NCBI GenBank assembly: GCA_013350335.1
Contig: CM023540.1
Coordinates: forward strand, 23,477,175-23,541,174
Direction: 5' to 3'
DNA length: 64,000 nucleotides
Source of the DNA: Chimonanthus salicifolius
Lineage: Eukaryota > Streptophyta > Magnoliopsida > Laurales > Calycanthaceae
The notes under the pieces were generated by a model. It ran no database searches. It saw nothing but the letters and a program-made list of their open reading frames with translations, and was not told the DNA's origin. The translations under genes were made by a program, and so were the position numbers. Positions 1-10,900 of the stretch are shown one piece after another (position 1 is the stretch's first letter; every line of letters starts with the position of its first letter).

Positions 1-92
1 CGGCGTTCCGGGTTCGGTAGGAATTCAGCAACAGTTTTCTGGTTGCTTCACTATCAGCCACGTCCTCGCCGGAACTCCCAAGAATGGCTGTT
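1..92 (-). CDS. Possible internal exon of a gene running off the left edge
   Basis: On the minus strand one frame stays open from about 92 down to the window edge and reads as ordinary mixed-composition protein rich in S, E, R and L. It is preceded on that strand by a possible splice acceptor (AACAAACAG). Its GC content is higher than that of the flanking AT-rich DNA, which suggests coding sequence. I do not recognise the family. It could be a downstream exon of the gene whose first exon may lie at 4380-4433, but the codon phase fits the best donor there only if another donor or an extra exon is used. It could also be chance, since only about 30 codons are visible. Confidence 0.3.
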
Positions 93-420
93 TGTTACAG
101 CAAGTGAGACTGCAACTTCAACTAATACTGCAATCCTTTTTGCAGTAAATAAAACGCAAGCAATTCACATGTTGCTTTAAGAAAAACAACACAAACCTTA
201 TTTCATAATCGTCTGCCTCTATTGGCTACATACCATCCTCTTATAATATGGAAAAACAGAAACAGCATACCTGATTTAATTCAAAGAAAGAAAAATTGTC
301 CTATTTTAATTGAAAGGAAAAAACTGTCCTATTTTAATTCAAAGAAAAAAAACAGTCCTATTTCAATTCAAAGAAAAAAAACTGTCCCAAAATTAAACAT
401 ACCTAATATGTAACTGACCC

Positions 421-690
421 TAGGACTCATTGGGCTGCAAGGTCTACTGTGTTGGGTCTTGGACATGGATCAAAAACACGATTCTCTTCACCATCTATGA
501 TGTCCGCATCAATGACGGAAGGGGAGAACCTCGAGCACAGCCCTACTAAACCCCCCCTTCGGGTGACGTCCCACGCCCCCACAGGATAGCCACCAGGTTA
601 CGCCGTGGGGACTCAAACTCGTGCCATCCCGCTACCTAAGATGGAATGTTACCAGCTAAGCTACCCCATGTGGGGTGGATGGCGTTATTA
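421..690 (-). repeat. tRNA-derived SINE-like element
   Basis: Read on the minus strand, 651-664 gives a tRNA A-box-like GTAGCTTAGCTGGT, and 608-620 gives a B-box-like GAGTTTGAGTCCC. They are about 30 bases apart, as in the head of a tRNA-derived SINE with an internal Pol III promoter. The body would run towards lower coordinates. No intact cloverleaf can be drawn, so this is not a tRNA gene. Just below its 3' side (280-400) lie several near-identical tracts of the form TCCTATTTTAATTCAAAG plus an A run. Target duplications were not found. Confidence 0.5.
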
Positions 691-3521
691 CTTACTAAGG
701 CCTTAAATTGTTCTGTGACTTTTATTCCATTCTCATTGTGTTATTCAGAATTTGGTCAGAAAAAGGACGATTGTACGTGGTCGTGAAGAAAAGGGTTTGC
801 ACTTCTTTGGTTCACAAACTGGCTCAAAACATGTTAGTTGTTCTATTAGCTTTGGCATTGTGGGCTGGTCATCCATCCTATACAGTGTTAAAGCATTTGC
901 AACCTTCTTTGAAAATAGATAATTTTGTCTGTGAAAGCTTCCAGTATAGAAAGCAACATCGACCCACATTTTCTCAGACTTCCAATCATTCCTCTTCCAC
1001 TTTTCTCTCCTTAATACATTCTGATGTTTGGATGTCACCCGTTGTTTCTTCAACGAGCTTTCGTTATTTTGTTACATTCATAGATAATTACTCTCGAATA
1101 ACTTAGGTTTATTTAATGAAACATAAATTTGAGCTCTTTGATCATTTTCGCACTTTTCATAATTGGGTTACTACTCAATTTAATTATCACCTTACAACCT
1201 TACGAAGTGATAATAGTGGAGAATATATGTCTCACCCTTTTTAACATTATCTTCAGGAACGTAAGATTGAATCTCAAACTTTCTGCCCCCATACACCTCA
1301 GCAGAATAGAGTTACTAAAAGGAAGAATCATTATCTTCTTGAGGTAGCCCGATCTTGTTATTTGCAATGAATGTTTCTAAGCCATATTAGCCTGATCTAT
1401 TCTTATTACTTGTTATTTAATAAATTGCATGCCCACAAGAGTCTTAAATAACAAAGCACCTATTGATGTTATTTTACCTATCGGTTTGTTTCTATACTTT
1501 TGTTGCGTATTTTTTTATGTACCTGTTTTGTTCATGATTTTTCTGCTGACAAGCTTGAAAAAAAAAACTGTGAACTGTGTGTTCTTGGGCTACTGTTCCA
1601 CTCAAAAGGGATATAAATGTTTTGATCCAATATTTGAAAAAAGATTTGTTTCTATGGATTTTTTTTTTTAATACTCCATATTTTCAACCATCCAATCATA
1701 AGTCTTCTTCTTCTCCTCATGTTCTTCTTATTCTTACAGATATAGTTGACAGTTCTTCTAATCTGTCTACCTCTAAGCCTCTCATTGTTTATCACAGGAA
1801 GAAAAATAGACCTCATCCTTCACCTGCTACAACCCAATCGTCCTTGGACTGTCAAGATCCATCACCTAAGAATCATGATCTTCCCATCGCTTTGAGGAAA
1901 GGTAAACATGTGTGTACTAAACATCTGATCAATCAATTTGTTTCCTATAATATTGTTTCTCCATCATATCGCAGCTTCCTCTCCAAAATAGATACCCCTT
2001 ACATTCCTAAGTGGATTGATAGTGCCCTTCGAGATTCTTCTTGGAAGGCTGCTATGGATGAAGAAGTAGTTGTGCTTGAAAACAATCAGACTTGGGAGAT
2101 GGTATCCCAGCTGCAGGGGAAGACTATGGTAGGGTGTAAGTGGGTCTTTGCTCTCAAAACATAATCGAGACGGATCCATTGCTCAATGCAAAGCTCGCCT
2201 AGTGGCTAAAGAATTCACTCAGACCTATGGAATTGATTATCATGATACTTTTTCTCATGTTGCAAAGATCACCTCTATACGGGTTATCATTTTTATTGCT
2301 ACTACTCAGGAGTAGACTCTTCATCAGTTAGATGTCAAGAATATGTTTCTCCATAGTGACTTGAAATAAGAAGTTTACATGCTACTATCTCCGGGCTTTA
2401 TTAGACAGGGGGAGCAAGGGAAGGTATGCTGACTTAAAAAGGCAATATATGGTCTGAAACAGTATCCTCGGGCATGGTTTGTTAAATTTAGCATAGCCTT
2501 CTTAACTTATGGTTTTGCACGATGTCAATCAGATCATTCTGTTTCTGTGTATCGTGCTAAAGATGTTATTATACTTCTCATGGTTTTGTGGATGATATAG
2601 TCTTAACAAGGAACAATGAGTCCTCTCTCAGTGCTTTGAAAGCCTATCTGCAACAGTCCTTTAAGATTAAGGATCTTGGCTTACTTCATTATTTCTTAGG
2701 AATTGAAGTTGCTTGATCATCTAAAGGACTTGTTCTTTCCCAACAAAAATATGCTTTAGATCTTCTTCACAATTCTAGATATTCTGAATGCAAGCCTACA
2801 GATACACCACTCTATGTTAATTCAAAATTTCTACATCCGATGATACTCTTCTAACTGATCCTCGTGTTTATCAGCAGTTGATAGGCAAACTCATTTATCT
2901 TACCATCATCCGGCCTGACTTGGCTTATGTTGTCAGTGTTGTCAGTCAATTTATACATGCTCCTACGTATGCTCACCATATCGCATTTTACGCTATCTTA
3001 AGGCACACCATGATCATGGACTCTTTTATCAAAATCAGTCTATGTTATCTGCGGGTACTCTGACGTTAACTGAGTTGGACTTCTGATGATCAACGATCTA
3101 CCTCGAGGTATTGTATTTTTAGGATCTCACTTGGTTTCTTGGAGAAGCACAAACTGTTTTTGCTCGTTCTAGTGCAGAAGTATACAGAGTCATGGCTAAC
3201 ACAACATGTAAATTATTGTGGTCCAAGTAGTTTCTTGATGAATTGGGTATTCCTTCGTCAAAGGTACTTATCATGTTCTATGACAATCAAACTGCAATCG
3301 ATATTGCTTCCAATCCAGTTTTTCATGAGCATACAAAACATATAGAGATTGATTGTCATTTTCTTTGACATCATGTATCCTCTGGGAATATTGTCACTCC
3401 ATATTTGAAGTCTGGAATCAATCAGTTGACATGATGACGAAAGCCATCTATTGCTCTCAACTAGATGATGTTTTCAACAAGTTTGGCTTGATCGATATCT
3501 TCGCACTAGCTCAGAGAGGAG
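690..3521 (+). mobile_element. Ty1/Copia retrotransposon remnant (integrase, RT, RNase H), broken
   Basis: Translated fragments in all three + frames give the Copia order. A GAG-pre-integrase/integrase core lies at about 800-1350 (FVTFIDNYSR, LRSDNSGEY, then a degraded PHTPQQN). A reverse transcriptase starts near 2035 (WKAAMDEE, then CKWVFALK, AIYGLKQ, FVDDIVL). An RNase H/LTR-proximal part follows to about 3515. Many stops and frameshifts (for example after 2160, 2310, 2370 and 2715) show that it is dead. The 5' LTR and gag are absent, so it is truncated or rearranged at its left side. It lies between the two candidate exons of the minus-strand gene at the left edge. Confidence 0.9.
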
Positions 3522-3756
3522 TGTTGTAAATATTATAAATTATGTATTTTTCACATGTCTTATTATAGAGTTGAACTACAGATGTTACTAGGTGTAATTT
3601 ATTCTTCTTTCCTTAATTGCCGCATTGATTGGCTCATTGTATTCTATATATAAATGTGTACAAGTACAACTCCTCCTTCAAACAAGAAATACAATATAGA
3701 TAATTAATCTCTCCCACCTTTCGTCCTCCTTTTCATTATTTTCTTCCCTTTCAACA
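3522..3756 (+). mobile_element. 3' LTR of the Copia remnant
   Basis: A 235-bp segment begins TGTTG and ends CAACA (canonical TG...CA with a 5-bp inverted end). It directly follows a purine-rich tract, AGAGAGGAG, that would serve as polypurine tract right after the RNase H-side coding remnant. It contains TATATATAAATGTG, a plausible LTR TATA box. No matching 5' LTR is visible upstream in the window. Confidence 0.75.
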
Positions 3757-4379
3757 CATGTCACCTTCATGGTTGCAACAACGAAGCACTTACCAGCTAT
3801 GCCAACCATCACTAAAATAATAGGTGCATCAAAACTAGAATAGAAATTATCTTTGAATTACAAAGTCCACACAATCCCCATTGTCATTATCATCATGAAA
3901 AGTTGGAAACCATTTTTCCACACAAAAGTGAACACAATTGAAGTTGTAAAACAATTGTGAATTGTCCCCCAATTTCGATATAGACAGAGATGTTCAGAGA
4001 TGTTATTATGGAAACATGGAAATTTAGTAAAGATTACACCGTTTAAATCTAACCCAATGCACGAAAAGCAAGCACTTTTCATAGAAATAACAATTTCTAT
4101 CTAGATATAGAAATGGCTAATCAAAAGAATAGCTATCGTCCAAAGAAACTTGCCCATGCATCCAAATAAAGTAAAAAGAAAGCAAAGGAATCATCAAACG
4201 TAGGGAACCTCCGTCTGTAAGCATGGAAAGGGAAATATTTTCTTGGAAAATAACCAGCTTTTCATCAAAATTGGTCATATCCATTTCTGTTTTTAGTTTT
4301 CTAAGAAAAACAGAACAGATGGGTAAGGAAGAATCAACATCAAATGGCAAATACAGGAAGGAGACAGCAAAATACGTAC

Positions 4380-4433
4380 CTCAGAAACGCCAACTTCTTC
4401 CTGAAGCAATCTCTCTTCCTCCTGAGAACCCAT
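4380..4433 (-). CDS. Possible first coding exon (18 codons) of a minus-strand gene
   Basis: On the minus strand an ATG at 4433-4431 opens an 18-codon frame starting MGSQEEERLLQEE and closing at a near-perfect donor, GAG|GTACGT. The acidic, charged N-terminus looks like real protein, and a moderately GC-richer leader lies upstream (4434-4690). I do not recognise the family. The rest of the gene would lie to the left, across an intron that now holds a Copia remnant and a SINE, possibly continuing at 1-92. Only one exon is visible, so this could be fortuitous. Confidence 0.4.
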
Positions 4434-4699
4434 TTGAGATCGAAATCCAAATCAAAATTCAAGAAAGTTGGCTGAGGATTCTTTGAAAGCGAGAAAATGG
4501 GTTTAATAGATTCCTGAAATTTGATAAGATGCCAAGTAGAGAAAAAGATTCTTTTTCCGAATCTAGATTGGATTTCCTTTTCCAATGAATGTGCAGCCAG
4601 ATTGGATTTCGTTTTCCAATGACTCTGCAGCCGCAGTTGTTTTTGGACTTTTGGTTGCTGCTCTTGTCGGACTTCTTTCTTTAGTTATTCGTAGAAAAC

Positions 4700-5560
4700 T
4701 AGCAATATAACCGCGACACTACGACATGGGAAAGTTACCATACCTATTGACTTAGTGTGATATCATGACACGTGTCGGTAAATGACATCTATTCGCGTGA
4801 AATGTTATTTTTCATTTTAAGCAAGTTAGCAATAAAAACCGCGAACTACGAGATGGGCAAGTCACCATACCTATTAGCCACCGACTATATTCACCATTTA
4901 TATTGTGTATTTTAGATCCAGGGCTAAAAATATAATATAAACTTAATTTATTTATTGTGAATATATTTATAATCATTACATTCATTCTCTAACACCAACA
5001 AAACTCATTTACTATCATATATTATACTAATAAAATTTAAACTTTAATCTCTACAACTAGTCCTCTTACATGCACAATTTTGACACCAACAAGTCTCCTG
5101 AAAACTATTCTTAAATGATTCTTATTTTATTGTCAATTTATTAAATAAATATTTTATTTTATCACATCCCTCAGGACTATTTTTCTGAGAATTTTTAAAG
5201 AGATAATTTAAATAAAATAACTTGTATTATATGTTTAAATTTATAAGGCGTTTGTGCATATGTAACTTAAAATTTAATTTGGTTGAATTAATGTATTCTA
5301 TTTATTTCAACATATTTATTGTAATGAGAATTTTTTAGAAGAAAATTTATGACATCCAGGTTCAAAATTTTAGCTTTGTATTTAATGAGCCATTAAATAT
5401 GAATTCAAGATAATTTCAGATAATAGACTTCTAAATCTCTTTCTTAAAGAAATTTTCAAGATAGTTCAAGATAGTTCATATTGAGCTGAATCATCTTCAG
5501 ATAATTTTTCAAGATAATAGACTTATAAATCTCTTTCTTCAAGAAATTTAAACATCTGTT
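4700..5560. other. AT-rich spacer, nothing recognised
   Basis: Stops are frequent in all frames and long A/T runs dominate. Two imperfect direct copies of a stretch containing GATAATAGACTT followed by AAATCTCTTTCTT lie at about 5419-5452 and 5512-5542. At the left, a motif ending ACGAGATGGGAAAGT/ACCATACCTATT recurs (about 4720-4745 and 4845-4882). No gene or RNA is supported. Confidence 0.5.
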
Positions 5561-6720
5561 TTACATTTTTTTTTTTCCTTTTTTAAGACAGTTTGGTGCT
5601 ATATGACCATTTTCATCACAAGTACATTTGTTTAGAGAAAATCTTTTATTATACTTTCTATTTCTTATATATTTTTTGTTTGGTTTAGGATGATGTTTCT
5701 TCCTAGACCATATTCTTCCATTTTCTTGCTGAAGGTTTTATTACGTCACATCCTATAACAGGTTTGCTCGAAGGATTTTGTCACAGTAATTTTGTTCCAT
5801 GGAAGACTTAGAAATTTGACTTTTAACTTGTTTCGAAGTTAGGATTGAAATAAGCTTAAGTCACGTTGGATTTTCATAAATTCAACTTAATATGTCAAAA
5901 TTTATTGAAAGTGACGTGATCCGATCTGATTCAAATTGTTGACCCAAATTACTCAATCCAACACGACTCGAATTTCTAACCTAAGTCAATCCGAGGTTAG
6001 ATCGAATCAGGTTGATTTTTAATTTCTCAACCCAACTCAATCTAAATTTCATACGGGTTTTTATTTTCCTAACTCGACCCGAGTTGAAATATACAAACAC
6101 ATGACCCAACCTCATTGATTTCTCAAGTTGGGTGATACGGGTTTCACCCCTATTCAAAGCCATTTCCTTGAGACATTGATCATGAATTGTCCTAAAGGTG
6201 TAGTTGGCTCTAGCACTTAAAAGTATCTTTCATCTGGGGCTTGGATGAAAACTCAGGATAAATGGTTTCATGTAAAACATTCTATGGTGAATGAAGTTTA
6301 TTGAAAATTTGTTTTAACCATAAATCTTTCACTTCACTACTTAGTTTTGTAATAATATTTTTCAAAAAAAAATGTTTTGAAGTAGTGAAATCACAGATAT
6401 TACATAATTTCAGTTTAGTGAGGCGGTCTTTTACGACCTCAACCAAAAAATTTACAGATCCTTTTTCAATAATTTCTTTTCCTATTTCACTACTGAATTC
6501 ATAAATGATAGAATCAAAATCATCTTGTAATTCTTCTATCCAACCGGTTTTTCAATTCTTTCCCTTCTTTGGAATCTTCTCAATTTCTTAACCAATTAAG
6601 AACGTTACGTCAATGAATCTAGATGGTTTTTGGGTGGATCTATAGTTTGTCATCATGATGGACATGGATTGTGCCCACTTGTCGATGATCTGTGAATAAT
6701 CTTTGGGAGGAACATTTGTT
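5560..6720 (-). pseudogene. Pararetrovirus- or Gag-like capsid remnant
   Basis: The minus strand carries a decayed coding stretch from about 6720 down to 5560. At 6380-6560 it reads as a helical, charged capsid-like segment. At about 5590-5680 there is a lysine/arginine-rich block followed by a zinc-knuckle-like cluster: two cysteines one residue apart, then Asp-Glu-Asn-Gly-His and a final Cys four residues on. The KCxC start resembles the capsid knuckle of Caulimoviridae, but the central Cys spacing is short, so a metaviral Gag remains possible. Stops and frameshifts, and a hAT MITE inserted at 5840-6152, show it is an old dead copy. The family call is inference. Confidence 0.4.
5840..6152. 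mobile_element. hAT-type MITE with diverged 8-bp target duplication
   Basis: The element starts TAGGATTGAAA and ends TTTCACCCCTA (imperfect 11-bp terminal inverted repeats). Its flanks are TTCGAAGT (5832-5839) and TTCAAAGC (6153-6160), 6 of 8 identical, as expected for an old 8-bp hAT duplication. The interior is filled with degenerate copies of a CCCAACTCGAC/GGGTTGAG motif on both strands. It belongs to the same family as the better-preserved copy at 35100-35420. It splits the capsid-like remnant described above. Confidence 0.6.
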
Positions 6721-7304
6721 AAGTTCAAATATATTCCATTTTAATCTCCAACATATTATTGTGAATATAAATACATAAAACAATGAACGAAAAAAAAAAA
6801 TCACATATCAATTACATAAAAAATACAGAGGTTTTATATAATTATCTTTAAGTACATCTACCGATTCAAATCAAATCCACTATGTTCAAAGTCAAAACAA
6901 CAAAAAGGAGACAACGCCTCTTGTTACAATTGTTGCTCATCTACTCTCTCTCATGAAAAGAGATATTATATACAGTCCTAATTAGTGTTTACACCGGTGC
7001 AATGTAAAATTACATAATTGCTCTTCATTAAAAATTCATATTGGGACTCGAGGACCAAACTAGTAATATCTCATATTGAGATTTCACAAAACCTAACACA
7101 TATTTGTTTAGATCACATGTATATGCTCTTTTTTGTTAGAAGTTGGACTTATTTCTGTTTTAATAATTTTTAAAATATCTTGATGATTCAAGATATTTTC
7201 TGGAAGTGTTTCTCTAGGTTTTTTTTTTCTTCTTAAGAAAATGGCCGGTGTGAGAAAATTGCTCTTCTACTGACAAGAATGAATTCTCTGAGCTTCATTT
7301 GTAG

Positions 7305-7728
7305 CAGTGTTGTCAAACCCGTCCTGGCCCGTGGGTTGACTTGTGGGTCAACCATAGCCCGATTGAAACATTGAGTTGAGTCATTTAAAAACTCTATGTG
7401 ACCTACGGGTCAATCCGATTTATTTAATAAATTTGTGACTCTTAAAAACCCTTGATTTCTTTAAATAAAGAAAATAAAAATGAAGATGTTGGTTCTTTTA
7501 AAAATATAAATTTTAGATTATTAATTTCTAGTATTTATAATTGTATTTATGAGAGAAATAATATATTTTTATAAAATATAACTTTACGTAATAATTTAAT
7601 ATTATTAATAATATTATATTAATAACATGAATTTGACCAGATTTGACTATAAATAATCAGTTAAATTTTATTTAACCCACCCTTTCTCTTAGACAAGTCG
7701 CTGGAGGAGCTGGATTTTAAAACATTCA
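7305..7728. repeat. hAT-like MITE immediately upstream of the ADCK gene (tentative)
   Basis: The left end CAGTGTTGTCAAACCCG resembles a common hAT terminal motif. The sequence ends near 7728 with an approximate inverted match (GATTTTAAAACATTCA). In between are GGGTTGAC/GGGTCAA motifs and an AT-rich core. Flanking duplications are not convincing. If real, it lies about 170 bp upstream of the ADCK start codon and may form part of its promoter. Confidence 0.35.
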
Positions 7729-7901
7729 TTGGTTTAGAATTCATGAACTAGCTTTTGGGAGTCGGAACTTCTGGGTCTGATCCGCACGGGTCGGGTCTAC
7801 AATTTGCCAACCCTGTTTTGCAGTGGTTGTCCCCCATTCTCTTTCAACCATCCGCCGTCCCCTCTCCCAATTTTCCTTCTGGAAACCAGCTACGTTCTCT
7901 G

Positions 7902-10900
7902 ATGAAGAATTTTGGGAAACGTCTTTTCAAATTTCCCGCCAACGCCTTCCTCATAACGGCTACTGTCACTGTCACTGGCATTGCTGGTCTCACCTTCCAA
8001 CCATCAAATCCCAACCCCAACGATTCTCCCTTTTCTTCACTTGGGGCACCCTTTCACTCTCTCCTCCGTTCTTCTCGCGCCATTCGCACCGTACTCTCTC
8101 TCTCTCTCTCTCTCTCTCTCGTTCTATTGTGAGTATTGGGTTGTGATTGTTCTCTTGAAGTTTTCTGATTTTCCTTTCTATTTTGTGAGCTAATCTGACT
8201 CTTGGTTTTGGAGATAATTTAGTTTTTTCTTGTCCTCCGTGCTCCAAATGTGCTTTTTTTTTTTTTCTTTTTCTTTTCATTTCACACTTTAAAATGGGTT
8301 ATTGAGTTTCTGCTTGGTTTTGGCGTACTGGGATTTAACCATGATAAGGGTCGCTCTATTTCTTGGGTATATGAATTTGAAATGGGTTTTTGAAGATTGA
8401 GGGCATTCTTCCTTAATCGTGTCCTCAAATCTTTTATAAAGAAATTACTCCTCTGCTGTAACTTCTTTTTTCTTGAGGAAAACTGTGTAGAAGCTCGTGC
8501 GTTGTCTGTATCAATTAGTTAGTAACATGCTTCATTGGAAAATAAGCTTCAACTGAAAACAGAAATGCGTTTAACTATTTGGGCTAAAATGTGATTATTT
8601 ACTCATGATGTATGTTTGTTTCTGTGTATCTAAATGGAGCAAAAGGTTAGACCATTTTAATCTGATTGAAATGGGAGAAAGTATCGGGTCGCCTGAAGTT
8701 GCTCATTTGATAATTGAATGAGTGTGGCAAACTTTTGTCCATTTTTTCCTACTTGGACAATTTGTGAAATTGGCAGCTCCATGTGGGTGATACTATTCTT
8801 CCGAACTTCTTTACCAAAAATTTGCACCCAGGTATAGCATCAGCTGGCAACTGAGCTGTCGCAATTAACCATGGAATCCCCCCAATTTTTTTTTTCTGCC
8901 AATACAAATGCAGCCTGCAACATTCAGCCTGTGAGTTTTACACATTGTAAAGGGGGATTAGTGGCTCAAGGTCTGTTTGGATTGAGCAAAAATATGTAGT
9001 TACTGGTATGGAAAATAGTTTCACCTGTTTGGCATATGAACATTCTGGAGAAATTCTCTCAATTTTCTTCCAAGTCGGGCAGATATGGAATGACCTTTCA
9101 AATTTCCCCAACTTATCAGCTGAAACTTTGTGCCTCATTATGGATTTCCAGGTTTTGTGAATCACCTTATAATTTTCACCTGATCCAAAAACACCATGGT
9201 TTCTTATGGGTCAAATAATGGACCTATTTGTGGATGCCAAGATAAAATCTGACATGAAATCCACATTGGTCAAGCAGAGCTACAATTGATTTTGTTTGTT
9301 TGATTGTGATTGGTGACAACTTCATGCTAGCTGCACATTTGATGGCCATCAATCTAATACTGAGGATCCCTGCTCAATGTGATTTTTGGGTTAGCTTTAT
9401 TATTTTAGCATGGTCCCTACAGTTTGTTATTAATTGGTGTACATATCTCCTTGTAATTATGGATCAACTATTAGGACGTGTTCTAGTCAATCTCACATTA
9501 AATTCTTATTCTCTTATGCTTTGGGATGGTCCTTCTCAATGTAGATTGCTTCCAATGTCATTGACTATAAGTACTCTTTGCATGGCTTACCACCAGATTC
9601 TGATGAATATCGCAACATATTGTCCAAGGTAATATTGTCTATCTTTTTTCTCTTTTGTATGTTAGGGTCTGATGTATAACATTAGAAATATTATGGGGTT
9701 CTAATTCTGTAATGTCGAAATTGTGATGGCTGATTTTGTGACCAGAGCCAAAATAAAATCTTCTTGTTCTAAAAATCCCATGGTTTCACTATGGTAACCA
9801 AAGTGCAATATGTTTTTCTTTGACCTTTGGATCCTTTATTTCATGCTAAATGAAATATGCAAAGCATCCAAGGGAATTACATGGCTTAGGGTGTGCTTGG
9901 GTGTCGACATGAGTGGAGCAAGAAAAGCAGAAAAAAGTCTTCCTGAACGTGTAATGGCAGCTATATGTGTTTCACTGTAGCAGCCAAAGTGCAATATGCC
10001 CCCCCTCCCGCTCTCCCTCCCCCCAATTTCTATGAACACTCATTTTTGGCTTTCAATTTTTTTTTTTAAATGATTACTATATTAATAAAAACAACACCAA
10101 AGGTGCAGTTACAAAAAGAACAAAAGTTAAAGAAGTCACCTGACAACCCATTACACCCACAAAAACTTAAAAGAGAAAAGACGAAAGAAAAGAGCAAAAT
10201 AATAGGATTTTATGACAATCCAATGCACTCTTTCCAAGCTCATAGAATTTCATTCATCGGGATGTTCCTAAAATCTTCGAGACATGATGCCCATGATGCG
10301 CATTTAGTGAAGATCCGACTAGAGATGGCTTAGGGGGTTTGGCTGAATTCCTAAATACCCTGTTAGTTTCCCACCAAAGATTTCAACGAGTGGCAAAAGG
10401 GAAGACACCATAGGGAAGAACACCTTGGGGAAACCTTAACAATATCCCAAGCATAGGACAACTGAGAAATTGAGGAAGACATAGTCCACTAATGATCAAA
10501 TTGGTTTGAAACAAAGTTCCAAACTGCCGAGATCAACATCTTCCAAGGCTTGGAGGCAGACAAGGCACGCACTGGCTATCATTCTTCCTTTTTTGAGCAA
10601 GATATCATTTCTGCCTTTCATGCTCCCATTTCTATGGACACCAAGCGCAGCCTAAGCCATGCAACTCCCATGGATGCTTCAAATACTTCATTTGGTATAT
10701 AATATGTGTGATTCGTTGTGGCAACAAAAGTGCAATATGTTTTGGTTTGATCTTTGGTTCTTTTATATCATATTAAACGAAACATGCAAAGCGTCCAAGA
10801 GAATTACGTGGCTTTGGCTGTGCTTGGGTGTCCATAAAAATGGGAGCCAGAAAGCATAAAAAAAGTTTAAAAAGTTTTCCTCTCTCTCACTCTAGCCTTT

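Noticed and set aside
608..664. Possible tRNA gene on the minus strand.
   Set aside because: A- and B-box-like motifs are present, but no cloverleaf with acceptor stem and anticodon arm can be drawn; SINE is the better reading.
7990..8280. Open frame on the minus strand opposite ADCK exon 1.
   Set aside because: It is a shadow of the coding exon and the CT microsatellite (Arg-Glu repeats).
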